Shown: positions 52,986-63,444, numbered from the stretch's first letter. The stretch is DNA of 64,000 nt from Dromiciops gliroides (GCF_019393635.1 NC_057864.1:474690617-474754616); one strand, 5' to 3'. Made by a program: numbers and translations. The notes: generated by a model from the letters alone, not told the origin.

Positions 52986-53770
52986 GATCCCAAATCTAAG
53001 AGAAAGAGAGATGCTTTGTCACAAGGACAAATACAAAATCTATTTGGATTTTCTCCTATTTGGAATTACTCACACTTCTGTTCCCCACCGTGGTCCTGGT
53101 CAAAGGTTAGCTGGTAATAACCATGATGGGGAGAAAGGAAAGTCACCTCCAGTTCTCTCTATAGCAAGGAATAGAATTGGGCATTTTAAGAGCTGGCTTA
53201 TAGGCGGTCAACAAAGAACAAAGGCAATTGGAGTAACCATTGGCAGTGAGACGCAGCACACCATGGTTACCCATGACTTCCATGTGCCCTGGAAAGGGAT
53301 CCTGGTGGTTGATGGAAGTCAAGCTAGATGATCAGCTCCACAAGAAAAAAGAGGATGGAGGAGGATGGGAAAATGGGGCAAGCAGATTGACTGATGGAGG
53401 AAGAGGAAGAGGGGAGAACCTGGATCCTCCCAACCTGAACCTAAAAACTGAATTTGGAGCCTGTCTCGGCTTCTAAGCTCTCTCTCTCTTTCTCAGCCAA
53501 GAAATGCATTTTTCCCTATCACCCTAACATATTTCCCTGCCATTCGCAGTGCTATTTGCCAAATATATTACAACACCGAGTTACTCATCTCCGATTCCCT
53601 GAGAGCCTCCCTGAGAAACGGCTGCTCAGGCAAGGTTGTACTCACCATAGAATAGAAGCGAAATGGACCTATTACTGACGTGGGGGGATGGAGGAGGGGA
53701 CAGGGGACTCTGTCACAGCAGAGCTTGAGATAGGGAAGTTCTCTATTTTACATTTACCCAGAGTGTTGAA
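52986..53770. other. No gene or clear repeat recognised
   Basis: The plus-strand frame at 52969-53331 (120 codons) overlaps the MIR at its start and shows no known domain. No exon is claimed. Confidence 0.4.
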
Positions 53771-53773
53771 AAG

Positions 53774-53775
<2 letters not shown>

Positions 53776-53815
<40 letters not shown>
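53776..53815 (+). repeat. (CA)n microsatellite
   Basis: About 19 CA units, followed by further acacac text. Confidence 0.97.
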
Positions 53816-54007
53816 ATAGACACACACATATAGCTAATTCACATCTTTAAAGTTTATTTTATATCCAAAAGGCATTCATTGCTTCAATCAGGAAAGATTT
53901 TATTGAAAAGCTAGCCTAGGCAAACAGGACCCTTGCTGGGTGTCATAAGAAAGACAAAGACAAATAAACTATTTTCCCTGCTTGCTGAGTGGTTATAGTC
54001 TAGGAAT

Positions 54008-54345
54008 AGGGTTCTTAACCTTGTTTGTTTCCTGGGCCCCCTCTAACAATCTGGTGAAGCCTTCTAAGAATACTGCTTTTTAAAATGTATAAAATAATAT
54101 ACAAAGGAAGCCAAAGATAATGAAAGAGTTCCATTTATTTATTTATCTATCTATCTATCTATTTTTTTTTTTTGCGGGGCAATGGGGGTTAAGTGACTTG
54201 CCCAGGGTCACACAGCTAGTAAGTGTCAAGTGTCTGAGGCCAGATTTGAACTCAGGTACTCCTGAATCCAGGGCTGGTGCTTTATCCACTGCACCACCCA
54301 GCCGCCCCCCCATATATATTTTTTAAAACGTAAAGAATTCTCTGG
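54008..54345. mobile_element. DNA transposon remnant (ggttcttaacc end) split by a short SINE
   Basis: The left end is agggttcttaaccttg and the interior cctctaacaatctggtgaag matches the element at 27374. It resumes after the SINE at about 54310-54345 (tttttaaaacgtaaagaatt). Confidence 0.55.
54135..54309 (-). repeat. Short SINE, reverse, with TATC/T tail
   Basis: The tail includes a ctat run at 54140-54162. The body has gcggggcaatgggggttaag and the head ends cacccagccgccccc. Confidence 0.92.
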
Positions 54346-54514
54346 TGTAGGAGATAAAAAATCGACATGCCTATAATGAGGTAGAGTGTGATGTACTCTG
54401 AGAGAGACACACGCCAGAAGAAAGATAGAGGCAAAAGTCATCTCCAACCATGGAGATGAGGCTAGAGGGAGGTCTTGAAGAACAGGCAGGATCTTCACAG
54501 GGTGAGGTGATAGG

Positions 54515-54865
54515 GAAGGCCAGGCACTATATCTGTCTCCATATCTTTACGCGGGCAGTCCCAGGAGCCTGAAATTCCCTCCCTCCTCACCTCTGGCTCA
54601 TGGAATACTTGGTTCCCTTCAAAGACTCAGATCAAGTGTCACTTCTTCCATTAAGTCTTTGCTGATCTTACCCCAGTGGCTCTCCACCAACCTGAATTTC
54701 ATTTGCATTTACTTTGTATATATTTTCATCTAATTATTTTATTCCCCCACCCAATAGCATGTAAGCTCCCTGGGGGCAAGGGCTGTTTTGGTTTTGTATT
54801 TATATCCCAGCAGGTAGTGCAGCACTGGGCACTCATTTGAAATTAATTGACTGAATGGAGCTGAG
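54515..54865 (+). repeat. L2 LINE 3' end
   Basis: Contains aaagactcagatcaagtgtc, ttccattaagtctttgctga, agcatgtaagctccctgggg and gcagcactgggcactcattt, followed by tgactgaatg. Confidence 0.82.
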
Positions 54866-54869
54866 TTGA

Positions 54870-55380
54870 ATGGAATGAAATGGAATACCATAAACAAAAC
54901 CAGAGAGGGAGTCAGGATGCAATATGTCCAGGGAACAGTGGACATAGGAGGGTGTGTCAGCCTATGGTGGAAGAGAATACAGGAAAGGGAAGTTGGGGCC
55001 AGATCAGGCAAGGCTATGGGTGGGCACCATCCCCAAGCACCTGCTCCATGTACAGTTCAGCTCAGGACTGTGAGTGACCCAGACAAACAAATCCAGTTCA
55101 CAATCTCTCTCCTTGAAGAGATCATAGCCAAGCCAAGAAGAAAAAACAAGCAAACGGGAACGATTCAGAGAATGACCGAATGAAGGCTGCTTAATCTAGG
55201 TGTTTGGAGGAGTCAAGATGAGTTAGGGAAAGTGTCATGGAAGTGGTGAGCCATGAGGGGGGCTCTGAAAATACAAGCAAGATTTGGAGCAGCTGAGAGG
55301 AAGTCTGGTGTCTAGCATTATATATTCCTGAGGGTACGGAGGTCTGAGAGATTTAAAAAAACAAAAACAGTAAGCATTTA
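54870..55380. other. No gene recognised
   Basis: Includes older repeat-like text near 54930-55230 resembling the 5900-6250 segment (aggcaaggctatgggtgggc). Family unknown. Confidence 0.35.
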
Positions 55381-55384
55381 AGTG

Positions 55385-55532
55385 GACACTTAGCTGGTGC
55401 AGTGATTAGAGTACCCAGCCTGAAGTCAGGAAGACTTGAATTAAAATCTAGCCTCAGATACTTACTACTTTGTGACCCTGGACGAGTCATTTCACCCTGT
55501 TTGTCTCGGTTTCCTCATCTGTCAAATGAGCT
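55385..55532 (+). repeat. MAR1-type CORE-SINE, 3' truncated
   Basis: The head gacacttagctggtgcagtg to gtttcctcatctgtcaaatg is present. It stops at agctggagag, where a SINE head fragment begins. Confidence 0.8.
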
Positions 55533-55535
55533 GGA

Positions 55536-55572
55536 GAGGGGGCAGCTAGGTGGCACAGTGGATAAAGCATTC
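55536..55572 (+). repeat. 3'-truncated short SINE (head only)
   Basis: Only the first about 35 bases remain (ggcagctaggtggcacagtg, then gataaagca). The body and tail are missing and replaced by unrelated sequence. Confidence 0.85.
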
Positions 55573-55749
55573 CATAACTCACACCCATAGGACATCACAG
55601 GGAAAATCCTGGTGTAAAAAAAAAAAAAAAGATAAACCTTTGAGGGAGAGAGCAGCTTCTCCAGTGGGATCCAACACTTCCCATAGGCTTCCAGGATTCC
55701 AGGCCTAGGTCATCGTCCATGCAGGGTATCTCTCTCAAATCTGTGGCCT

Positions 55750-55808
55750 AGAGGGATAAAAATTGGAACCCAAAACTATACATAAAAATGTTGATTACAT
55801 TTTTTTTA
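55750..55808 (+). mobile_element. L1 3' UTR end
   Basis: gagggataaaaattggaacc, caaaactatacataaaaatg and ttgattaca followed by T/A repeat the end of the L1 at 16120-16172. Confidence 0.75.
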
Positions 55809-55824
55809 AAGTGCTATGTCAGGG

Positions 55825-55966
55825 GGCGGCTAGGTGGCACAGTGGTTAAAGCACCAGCCCTGGATTCAGGAGGACCTGAGTTCAAATCCGACCTCAGACA
55901 CTTGACACTTACTAGCTGTGTGACCCTGGGCAAGTCACTTAACCCCCATTGCCCTGCAAAAAAAAA
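55825..55966 (+). repeat. Short SINE with 17-bp target-site duplication
   Basis: Head variant ggcggctaggtggcacag. The duplication aaagtgctatgtcaggg is at 55808-55824 and 55967-55983. Confidence 0.95.
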
Positions 55967-56259
55967 AAAGTGCTATGTCAGGGTTAGCTGCCATCATCAC
56001 CATCATGATCATCGCCCTCATCCTCAATTGTCGTCATGTATTAAGCTATTTGATCAAAGATTAGAAAACATTGAAATCATCTGTCAAAACCAATCTGTGA
56101 GCTCACAGCCTATAAAGGGCTTCCCCACCCCAGTGCACGTCAGAAACTGGGCAACACACATTCTTCATCCACTCAGTCTCCTTCTGGGTGAGTTTCTACA
56201 CCGCCCTTCTTTTAGTTTAACTTCTATGTAATGTTTGATGCTGTCACCTTCACATCCGT

Positions 56260-56437
56260 GTTGTTCTGTCGTTTTCAGTCCCCTCCAACACTTCGTGACC
56301 CCATTTAGGGGTTTCTTGGCCAAGATACTGGAGTGGTTTGCCATTTCCTTCCTCTGCTCATTTGACAGAAAAGGAAACCGAGGCAAACAGGATGAGGTGA
56401 CTTGCCCAGGGTCACACAGCTAGTAAGAGTTTATGTT
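56260..56437 (-). repeat. MAR1-type CORE-SINE, head truncated
   Basis: Contains tgttctgtcgttttcagtcc, ttcttggccaagatactgga, aaaggaaaccgaggcaaaca and gcccagggtcacacagctag, then stops. Confidence 0.85.
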
Positions 56438-56479
56438 GCTGGCATACTGTGTGTGTATATACCCATGTGTTTAGTTCCT

Positions 56480-56790
56480 CCTGAATCACTGCACTGTCTT
56501 TACAATGACCATAAGTTCACTGGGGAGATGAGATGTAATCAGCACAATGTTATCCACAGACAGAAGGAAGCACCTAGAAGACCTCTCCATCTGCTGAAAA
56601 TTCCTCTGTTTGGACTTGCTGTAAGAGATCTCTCCATGACGATGCAAATCCCTTTGACAAGCATTTCTTTTTCTTTGTCAAACTTTGCTGGGCTTCGGTC
56701 TATTGGAGTCCTAGAGTCTCCTTGGGTGCCTCATCATCGTATGCAGGCAAATCTGGGTTCTCTAAGGTGCTGCAGTCCTGGCTAAAGCTT
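56480..56790 (-). pseudogene. RTE-type (BovB-like) reverse-transcriptase remnant
   Basis: The complement of 56500-56590 reads RCFLLSVDNIVLITSHLPSE followed by LMVIVKTV. It aligns in character with the RTE polymerase segment LRFADDIVLITxxxxEL, with the catalytic DD changed to DN. The upstream part is in other frames with stops. It is dead. Confidence 0.45.
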
Positions 56791-56794
56791 GGCA

Positions 56795-57128
56795 GCCCCA
56801 TTAAGTTGCATCATCCCTGAGCAGGGAAGGATTCATGATTTCCTGGGCGCAGTGGAGGACTGGCTCTACCTTTCCACTTGAGGATGAGCCTGACAGGTCC
56901 AAAGAGGCCAATCACCAGGTTGGCTGTATGGCCAAAATCACAGAGATTTTCTACTAAGTTGTGCAAGGTTGTGATCAGCCTCAGTGGAGGGGCTGCCTAG
57001 GCTAACAAAATCATGGATCCTTGAAATACTGCAGTGGCGAAGCCAGCGCCCTGAGGATGATTGGGCAAAGTCATTGCTAGCCTGGCATCCCTTGTGGCAT
57101 TTTGTATAATCGTGGCACATGTAAAGAG
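56795..57128. other. No gene or clear repeat recognised
   Basis: Unassigned; it may be the continuation of the RTE remnant. Confidence 0.3.
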
Positions 57129-57129
57129 G

Positions 57130-57262
57130 CAGCTTGGCATCTGGCCTTGAGTTCAAGTTTTGACACCATCACATCCTGGTTGTGTGACCCTGAGCAAGTC
57201 ACTTAACTCTCAATGATCTAGGCAGTTCTCTAAGACCCTAAGTGCAGAGAAGGGAGTTTCCT
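57130..57262 (+). repeat. MIR-class fragment
   Basis: Contains ggcagcttggcatctggcct, gtgaccctgagcaagtcact and ctcaatgatctaggcagttc. Confidence 0.55.
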
Positions 57263-57639
57263 CGGGAGTTCTCTATTGTATAGACAAGTCCAGTCCAAAT
57301 CCTCAACAAGTACATGGAACCCACTTGGTCAAAGTCCATCCTTTGACTGAAATTTTTTTTTTTTTTCCATCATGCCTTCTCATTCTGGAAGTTCACTACT
57401 CCACGTCCTTTTCCTCTAGCTGTCCTCCCCCCTCTCAGTCTCAAACTCTGCTAGTATTCTCACTAATTGGGGAGTTTCCTCCAAGGATGCAGATTTGCAG
57501 ATGGCAGCCCCTCCATGTCAGAGGGTAGCTCTGCTCCATGCCCCACTCAAAGCTGTGCTGCCAAGAGTCCTCCTAGTGTGCTGGAGGCCTCCCTCACCTT
57601 CTCTTGGCCTCACAAGGCTACCAGTGGAGTACCCTGGCT

Positions 57640-57795
57640 GCCCACCATCATCCTTCATTGTCACTGTGTGGCCAGCCCAGGTTTTCTGCCACATAATTCC
57701 TTGATGACATCCAGTGCTTCCTTGACATTCTCCAGTGTGACATGATGGAGTCCACCTTTGGTCTCGATGTGATACTCATCCTCAGGTATTAGGAG
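57640..57795 (-). pseudogene. Unidentified degraded coding-like segment
   Basis: The complement is open for about 45 codons with protein-like composition (PEDEYHIETKGGLHHVTLEN, then VKEALDVIKELCGRKPGLAT). It then hits stops and has no intron-like boundaries I trust. It could be a piece of a processed pseudogene or an old transposon protein; I do not recognise the parent. Confidence 0.3.
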
Positions 57796-58004
57796 GCAAT
57801 GCTGTCACAGGTCTCACAGGCCTATGACAACTCTAATAACATGTTGGTGATGAAAATATGAACCATTTCTGTTAGGAGGAGCAAAAACAAAGCCAACAAA
57901 AAAACCTACTTTGGGGAGGGGCCGCTACACAGCTGGCACCTAAAGAATACCTGTGGGCTGATTGTATAATAATAATCATTGTTGTTCATTTGTTTCAGTC
58001 ATTT

Positions 58005-58141
58005 GGTGTGGGGGGGGGGCAATGAGGGTTAAGTGACTTGCCCAGAGTCACTTAACTGTCAAGTGTCTGAGGCCAGATTTGAACTCAGGTCCTCCTGAAT
58101 CCAGGGAGGGTGCTTTATCCACTGCACTACCTAGCTGCCCC
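58005..58141 (-). repeat. Short SINE, first insertion in the MAR1
   Basis: Tail replaced by a G run (ggtgtggggggggggc), body gcaatgagggttaagtgact, head end ctacctagctgcccc. Confidence 0.93.
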
Positions 58142-58185
58142 TGTTTCAGTCATTTTTGACTCATGACCCCATTTGGAGTTATCTT

Positions 58186-58333
58186 TTTTTTTTTTTGGTG
58201 AGGCAATTGGGGCTAAGTGACTTGCCCAGGATCACACAGCTAGTAATTGTTAAGTGTCTGAGGCTGGATTTGAACTTAGGTCCTCCAGAATCCAGGGCCA
58301 GTGCTCTATCCACTGCGCCACCTAGCTGCCCCA
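58186..58333 (-). repeat. Short SINE, second insertion in the MAR1
   Basis: T-tail, gaggcaattggggctaagtg, head end gccacctagctgcccc. Confidence 0.94.
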
Positions 58334-58534
58334 TGGAGTTATCTTGTTAAAGATACTGGAGTGGTTGCCATTTCCTTCTCTAGCTCCTCTTACTGGTGAG
58401 GAAACTGAGGCAAACAGGGTTAAGTGACTTGCCCAGGGTCACATAGCTAAAAGTGTCTGAGGCCACATTTGAATTCAGGTTTTCCTGACTCCAGGCCTGA
58501 CATTCTATCTACTGTGCCCCCTAGTTATCTAACA

Positions 58535-58778
58535 ACAACAACAACTAACATTTATATCATCCTTTAAGATTTACCAAGAACTTTACATAAATGATCTCAT
58601 TTATCTTCACAAGAACACTGAGAAGTAAGAAATATTGTTATTCTTACTTTACAGATGATGAAACTGAGGTAGATAGGGACTAAATGACTTGCTCAAAGCC
58701 ATATAGTTAGTAAGTGTCTGAGTAAGATTTGAATTCAGGTCTTCCTGACTCCTAGTCCTATACCACCTACCAGACTGC
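58535..58778 (-). repeat. MIR SINE
   Basis: Contains aacatttatatcatccttta, aatgatctcatttatcttca, acagatgatgaaactgaggt and tttgaattcaggtcttcctg. Confidence 0.78.
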
Positions 58779-58934
58779 TCACATGTATTATGTTTTCTCC
58801 ATTTTCCATATGAAATTCATCTTCCGTTCTTCAGAGACTATTGTTTTCCCCAAATCCCAAATTGCCACGGTTTACCCCTTACTCTAAAAACATGAATCCT
58901 TAACAAAATAATAACCAAAAGTCTCTGTTTATTT

Positions 58935-59215
58935 GAATAAGGCTGCTAATGGAAGCCAGAGTGCACAGAGTACCATGCCCATAGTCAGTAAGACCTGAGT
59001 TCAAATGCAGACTCAGACACTTACTAGCTGTGTGATGTTGGGTAAATCACTTAAAAACCCTGTTTACCTCAGTTCTCCTCTATAAGCTATAAAATGAGGA
59101 TCATCATAGCACGTAACTTCCAGAGTTGTTGTGAGACTCAAATAAGATGATATTTGTAAAGCATTTAGTTAACACACTGGTATACAGTAGGCACTTAATA
59201 CATGCTTATTCTCAT
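58935..59215 (+). repeat. MIR-class SINE
   Basis: Contains cagagtgcacagagtaccat, agacctgagttcaaatgcag, ttgttgtgagactcaaataa and cactggtatacagtaggcac. Confidence 0.75.
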
Positions 59216-59384
59216 CCCTTCCCCTGCCCAGTTCAATTCAAGAAGCACTTCTTAGTCACCTACTATGAGCAAGGTACTTTGCTGGGGTGGGGAGGTTGGA
59301 CACCTGGGTTGTCTTCAATTCTGCTTCCTTTTGGTGGGGGGTTGGTTTTTCCATTTGCAATTACAAGTAAGACCATTAATGAGC

Positions 59385-59622
59385 TAAGGCTAAGCAAATT
59401 GTGGCACATCAATGCAACAAAGTATCACTGAACTAAAAGAAACAATGAATATAAAAAATACAGAGAGGTCTGGAAAGACTTGTATAAACTGATGAAGAGT
59501 GAAGTGAGCAGGACCAGGAGAACAAATACCCACAGTGACTACAACAATCTAAATGAAATGATCCCAAAACTGAATGCTGGGGAATGATAGTGAACAAGTT
59601 TGACCTAAAAAAGAGAAGAGAG
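59385..59622 (+). mobile_element. L1 3' end fragment
   Basis: gcaaattgtggcacatcaat, agaggtctggaaagacttgt and agagtgaagtgagcaggacc follow the L1 ORF2 end and early 3' UTR, as at 15690-15900. It is 5' truncated. Confidence 0.75.
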
Positions 59623-59770
59623 GGGGCATCGAGGTGGCACCATGGATAAAGCACTGGCCCTGGATTCAAGGGGACCTGAGTTCAAATCCAGCCTCAGACA
59701 CTTGATACTTACTAGCTGTGTGACCCTGGGCAAGTCACTTAACCCTCATTGCCCTGTCCAAAAGAGAGAG
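59623..59770 (+). repeat. Short SINE
   Basis: Head altered (gggggcatcgaggtggcacc). 3' end ccctcattgccctgtcc with a GA-repeat tail at 59764-59779. agagaagag and gagaggaga on the flanks may be the duplication. Confidence 0.9.
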
Positions 59771-60299
59771 AGAGAGAGGAGAAAATGCGCTGCCCTCCTT
59801 CCTTTACAGGAGTAGCACCCTCGGACTCAATTCCTACACTGATTAGTTTTGCTAGACTGGCTTTTGCCCACTCTGTCTTTCTTTATTCTTTACTTTAGGA
59901 ATGGCTATCTGGTTAGAAATGGGGAGAGGGATATAATTAGAGAGCTCACTGCATTTCCTCGCCATCTTGGCTCCCCCCTAGAGCTCTGTTCTTGCCCTTA
60001 CTCCTAACTGGAGATCTTTTAGGGCTTGAGCTGGACTTCAGAAGTCCTCTCATTCTATCTACCTCCCATCCAGTGAGACTCCAACCCAGCCTTCAGAGGG
60101 ATATAATTGGAAATGAAGGTGAGCTAAACTGAACCTACCCTTTGACCCAACGAGACCTCTATGAGACCCATTTCCCAAAGTAATCAAAGGAAGAGGGAAA
60201 AGATCTGTATTTACAATAATACTTATAGTCAATTGTCTGCAAAGAACCAGAAACTTAATCATTTGTCCATCCATTGGGGAATGGCTGAACAAATTATTT

Positions 60300-60547
60300 T
60301 TGTGGTTGAGTCGTTTCAATCATGTCCAATTCTATGTGATCTCACTTGGGGTTTTCTTGGCAAAGATACTGGAGTGGTTTGCCATTCCCTTTTCCAGCTC
60401 ATTTTACAGATGAGGAAACTGAGACAAACAGCGTTAAGTGACTTGCCCAAGGTCATACAACTAGTAAGTACCCAAGGCCATATTTGAACTCGGGCCTTCT
60501 TGACTCCAGGCCCAGCATGCTATCTACTGTGTGGCCTAGCTGCCCCT
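60300..60547 (-). repeat. MAR1-type CORE-SINE nested in L1
   Basis: From tttgtggttgagtcgtttca to the head at gtggcctagctgcccc. gaacaaatt and gaacaaatg on either side mark the duplicated L1 target. Confidence 0.88.
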
Positions 60548-60590
60548 TGAACAAATGGTATATGAATGTAATGGAATAATTGTGCTGTAA

Positions 60591-60810
60591 GCTAGCTGAC
60601 ACAGTGGATAGAGCCCTGGGCCCTGAGTCAGGAAGATTTATCATCCTGAATTCAAACGTAGCCTTAGTAGATATGTGATCCTTTAATCCTGTTTGCCTCA
60701 GTTTCCTCAACTGTAAAATGAGCTTGTAAAGGAAATGGCAAACCCCTCCAGTATCTTTGCCAATGAGGTCACAGAGAGTTAGACTCGACTGAAATGACTG
60801 AAAAACAATA
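60591..60810 (+). repeat. MAR1-type CORE-SINE nested in L1, diverged
   Basis: Head gctagctgacacagtggata, then gcctcagtttcctcaactgt and ccagtatctttgccaatgag, ending aaaaacaataacaa. Confidence 0.82.
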
Positions 60811-61043
60811 ACAAAGAAATCATGAAAAGTATAGTTTCAGAGAAACCTGAAAAGACTTATATGAACAGTTGAAGTAAACAGAACCAGGAGAACAATTTAT
60901 GTAATATGAATAACCACATTGAAACAAAAAACAACCTTGAAAGACATATAAAATCTGATCAATTTCATGACCAACCATGATTCCAGAGGGTTGGCAATCA
61001 AAGACACTACATATTTCCTGACAGAGAAGGGATGGATTCTTTT

Positions 61044-61172
61044 TCTTTTCTTTTCTTTTTTTTTGGTGAGGCAATTGGGGTTAAGTGACTTGCCCATGGT
61101 CACACAGCTAGTAAGTGTCAAGTGTCTGAGGCCAGATTTGAACTCAGGTCCTCCTGAATCCAGGGCTGGTGC
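61044..61172 (-). repeat. Short SINE nested in L1, head missing
   Basis: CTTTT tail, gaggcaattggggttaagtg, ending at ccagggctggtgc. gaagggatggattctt is present on both sides (about 61026 and 61173), so this is a separate 5'-truncated insertion. Confidence 0.92.
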
Positions 61173-61353
61173 GAAGGGATGGATTCTTGATGAAAAATGA
61201 AACCTACATTTCTAAAAAAGGCCAATGTGAGAATTTGTTTTACTTGACTGTGCACCTTTATTACAAGGGTTTTCTTTTTCTTTTTTTTATTAATTGGACG
61301 TGGATGGGAAGGAAAGAAAATAAATGCTTAGTAATTTTAAAAAGAAATAGGGG

Positions 61354-61515
61354 GGGCGGCTAGATGGCGCAGTGGATAGAGCACCGGCCCTGGATTCAGG
61401 AGTTCCTGAGTTCAAATCTGGCCTCAGACACTTGACACTTACTAGCTGTGTGACCTTGGGCAAGTCACTTAACCCCCATTGCCCCACAAAAAAAAAAAAA
61501 AAAGAAAGAAAGAAA
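61354..61515 (+). repeat. Short SINE at the L1 3' end
   Basis: Head variant ggcggctagatggcgcagtg. 3' end cccccattgccccac. Tail A then GAAA. Confidence 0.93.
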
Positions 61516-61569
61516 GGTTATATAAAAAAACAAAAGATACCAACTAAAAAAAAATTTTGTAAGTAATGC

Positions 61570-61835
61570 TGCTTGGAACATATATACATGTACATGTAAC
61601 ACACACATATATAGGTATCTATACATACATATCTATAATATACATATGTGTATGCATGTATATGTGTATACTCATTCATTTATTCATGTATTCCTTCATT
61701 TGTTCATATAATTATTTATTTGTTTATTCATTAATTCATTTATTCTTCCATTTGTTTACTTATCTATTTGATTATTCATTTAATCATTCATTCATTCATT
61801 CCTTTACTTATTTACAGAAGGGTCTTTTTCTCTGC
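61570..61835. repeat. AC/AT-rich run followed by a degenerate ATTC/ATTT tract
   Basis: Positions 61575-61670 alternate acatata and tgtata. Positions 61671-61815 are imperfect ttcattcattt units. Open frames here are low complexity. Confidence 0.88.
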
Positions 61836-62003
61836 CTTAGGGTCTGGGCCTCATCTCATAGGGGATCATTTGGTCAAGGGTATGAACAGTTTCATGGTGC
61901 TCATTGAATGTCACTAGGCTGCTTTTCACAGCAATTGCACCATTTCATAGATCTAGTTATATAATAGGTAGCCCGGTTCTCCACAGGCCTGCCGGCATTG
62001 TTT

Positions 62004-62121
62004 TTCTTTTTCTTTCTTTGGCAGGGCAATAGGGGTTAAGTGACTTGCCCAGGGTCACACAGCTAGAGGCTGGATTTGAACTCAGGTCCTCCTGAATCCA
62101 GGGCTTTATCCGCTGCCCCTC
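62004..62121 (-). repeat. Short SINE, reverse, internally deleted
   Basis: TTTC tail, ggcagggcaataggggttaa, gtcacacagctagaggctgg (a gap after ctag), and a short head end ctttatccgctgcccc. gccggcatt flanks it (about 61991 and 62123). Confidence 0.9.
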
Positions 62122-62274
62122 CGCCGGCATGGTTTTGATCATTTTATTACCATCTTTGCTGATTTAATGGGCTTCAGTGAATGTCTCAGATTGTTGGAGT
62201 TCAGCTGTGTCTTCTAAAGCGCCATTCCCACTTGTGCACATATGGTTTTGAGGCTATGGAGTCCAAATCATTGA

Positions 62275-62470
62275 TAATTTCATCAATAAGCACCTACTAT
62301 GTGCCGGGTACTATGCTAGATACAGAGATATGGGGATACAGAGACAAAAATTAAACCATCCTTGGCCTTGAGGAATATACATTCTCTTGAGAGACAATGT
62401 ATACACCTAGAAATTTAGAAAATAAATGAAAGGTGCTTTGGGGCAAAAGCACTGGCAGCCAGTGGCAGGG
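62275..62470 (-). repeat. L2 terminus, reverse
   Basis: Contains atcaataagcacctactatg, tgccgggtactatgctagat and aaccatccttggccttgagg. Confidence 0.65.
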
Positions 62471-62474
62471 TTGG

Positions 62475-63012
62475 GGTAGACTGGGAAATCATTAGTGATG
62501 AACCTCGGTCACCATGAGAACATTGACTAATACAGCCCATTTTGCCTCTACTTGCTCTACTCCTATATATGTCCTCACTTCACTGGGTCTCCCAACACAG
62601 TTTCTTTGGGATGGTTTTGCTCTACCATCCTTTAATCTATTTTATGAGGTGACACTACAGCCCATTATATTATAACAGGGAAGATATGTGCTGAAAATCC
62701 TGTGCTTTAAAGGGCAGTTACAGAAGAGCAAAAGATATTGCCAGGAAAGGTATTATGACAAATTGGAGAAGGGAAAGATAATTGGGGGGGGAGGATTTCT
62801 GGCACATAGTAGGTACTTAATAAGTTGCTGATTGATTGATTTTAGCTGGTAGAGTCATAGAAGGCTGCATGGAATAGGTTTCACCTGGGATGGATGCAGA
62901 CACAAGGGGGTGACTTCAGTGGATAGAAAGGGGGGGGTCACGGCATGATCAAAGGTATGGAAACAGGAGAGGTAAAAGAGAGAATGGAAGAATCATAGAA
63001 TAGGAGATCTAG
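62475..63012. other. No gene recognised
   Basis: A short L2-like end (ctggcacatagtaggtactt, aataagttgctg) lies at 62799-62835. The rest is unassigned. Confidence 0.45.
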
Positions 63013-63014
63013 TG

Positions 63015-63238
63015 TTGGGGCAGCTAGGTGGTGCAGTGAATAGAGCGCCTGGAATCAGGAAGGTTCCTCTTTGTGAGTTCAAATCAGACACTTCCTAGCT
63101 GTGTCACCCTGGGCAAGTCACTTCACCCTATTTGCCTTGGTTTCCTCATCTGTAATAAAATGAGCCAGAGAAAGAAATGGCAAACCACACCAGTATCTTT
63201 GCCAAGAAAACCCCAAATGGGGTCAAAAAGAGTTGGAT
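63015..63238 (+). repeat. MAR1-type CORE-SINE
   Basis: ggggcagctaggtggtgcag, tttgccttggtttcctcatc, accacaccagtatctttgcc and accccaaatggggtcaaaaa. It ends at agagttgga, without the CAA tail. Confidence 0.87.
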
Positions 63239-63239
63239 G

Positions 63240-63402
63240 AGGGGGCAGTTAGGTGGCGCAATGGATAAAGCACTGGCCCTAGATTCAGAAGGACCCAAGT
63301 TCAAATCCAACCTCAGACACTTGATACTTACTAGCTGTGTGACCCTGGGCAAGTCACTTAACCTTTATTGCCATGCCTTCCTCCCACCCCCCGAAAAAAA
63401 GA
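63240..63402 (+). repeat. Short SINE joined to the MAR1 end
   Basis: gggggcagttaggtggcgca to tttattgccatgcc, C-run and A tail. The MAR1 text agagttgg reappears after it at 63401-63408, so it inserted in the MAR1 3' end. Confidence 0.92.
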
Positions 63403-63444
63403 GTTGGCCATGAAATAATTGAACATCAAAAAGATCTAGTGCTG

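Larger units (their letters stand above)
57980..58530 (-). repeat. MAR1-type CORE-SINE split into three by two short SINEs
   Basis: Pieces are 57980-58004, 58142-58185 and 58334-58530. Duplications are tgtttcagtcattt (57991-58004 and 58142-58155) and tggagttatctt (58174-58185 and 58334-58345). Confidence 0.9.
60115..61345 (+). mobile_element. L1 3' part split by two MAR1 and one short SINE
   Basis: L1 pieces are 60115-60299 (cctaccctttgacccaacga, attggggaatggctgaacaa), 60548-60590 (aacaaatggtatatgaatgt), 60811-61052 (gaaacctgaaaagacttata) and 61160-61345 (ggatggattcttgatgaaaa). They restore one collinear ORF2 end plus 3' UTR when read in order, all in broken frame. Confidence 0.8.

Noticed and set aside
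61566-61907. A 113-codon frame rich in Tyr, Ile and Phe resembling a membrane protein
   Set aside because: It spans alternating ACATATA and ATTC/ATTT simple sequence, and the hydrophobicity is a by-product of that composition.
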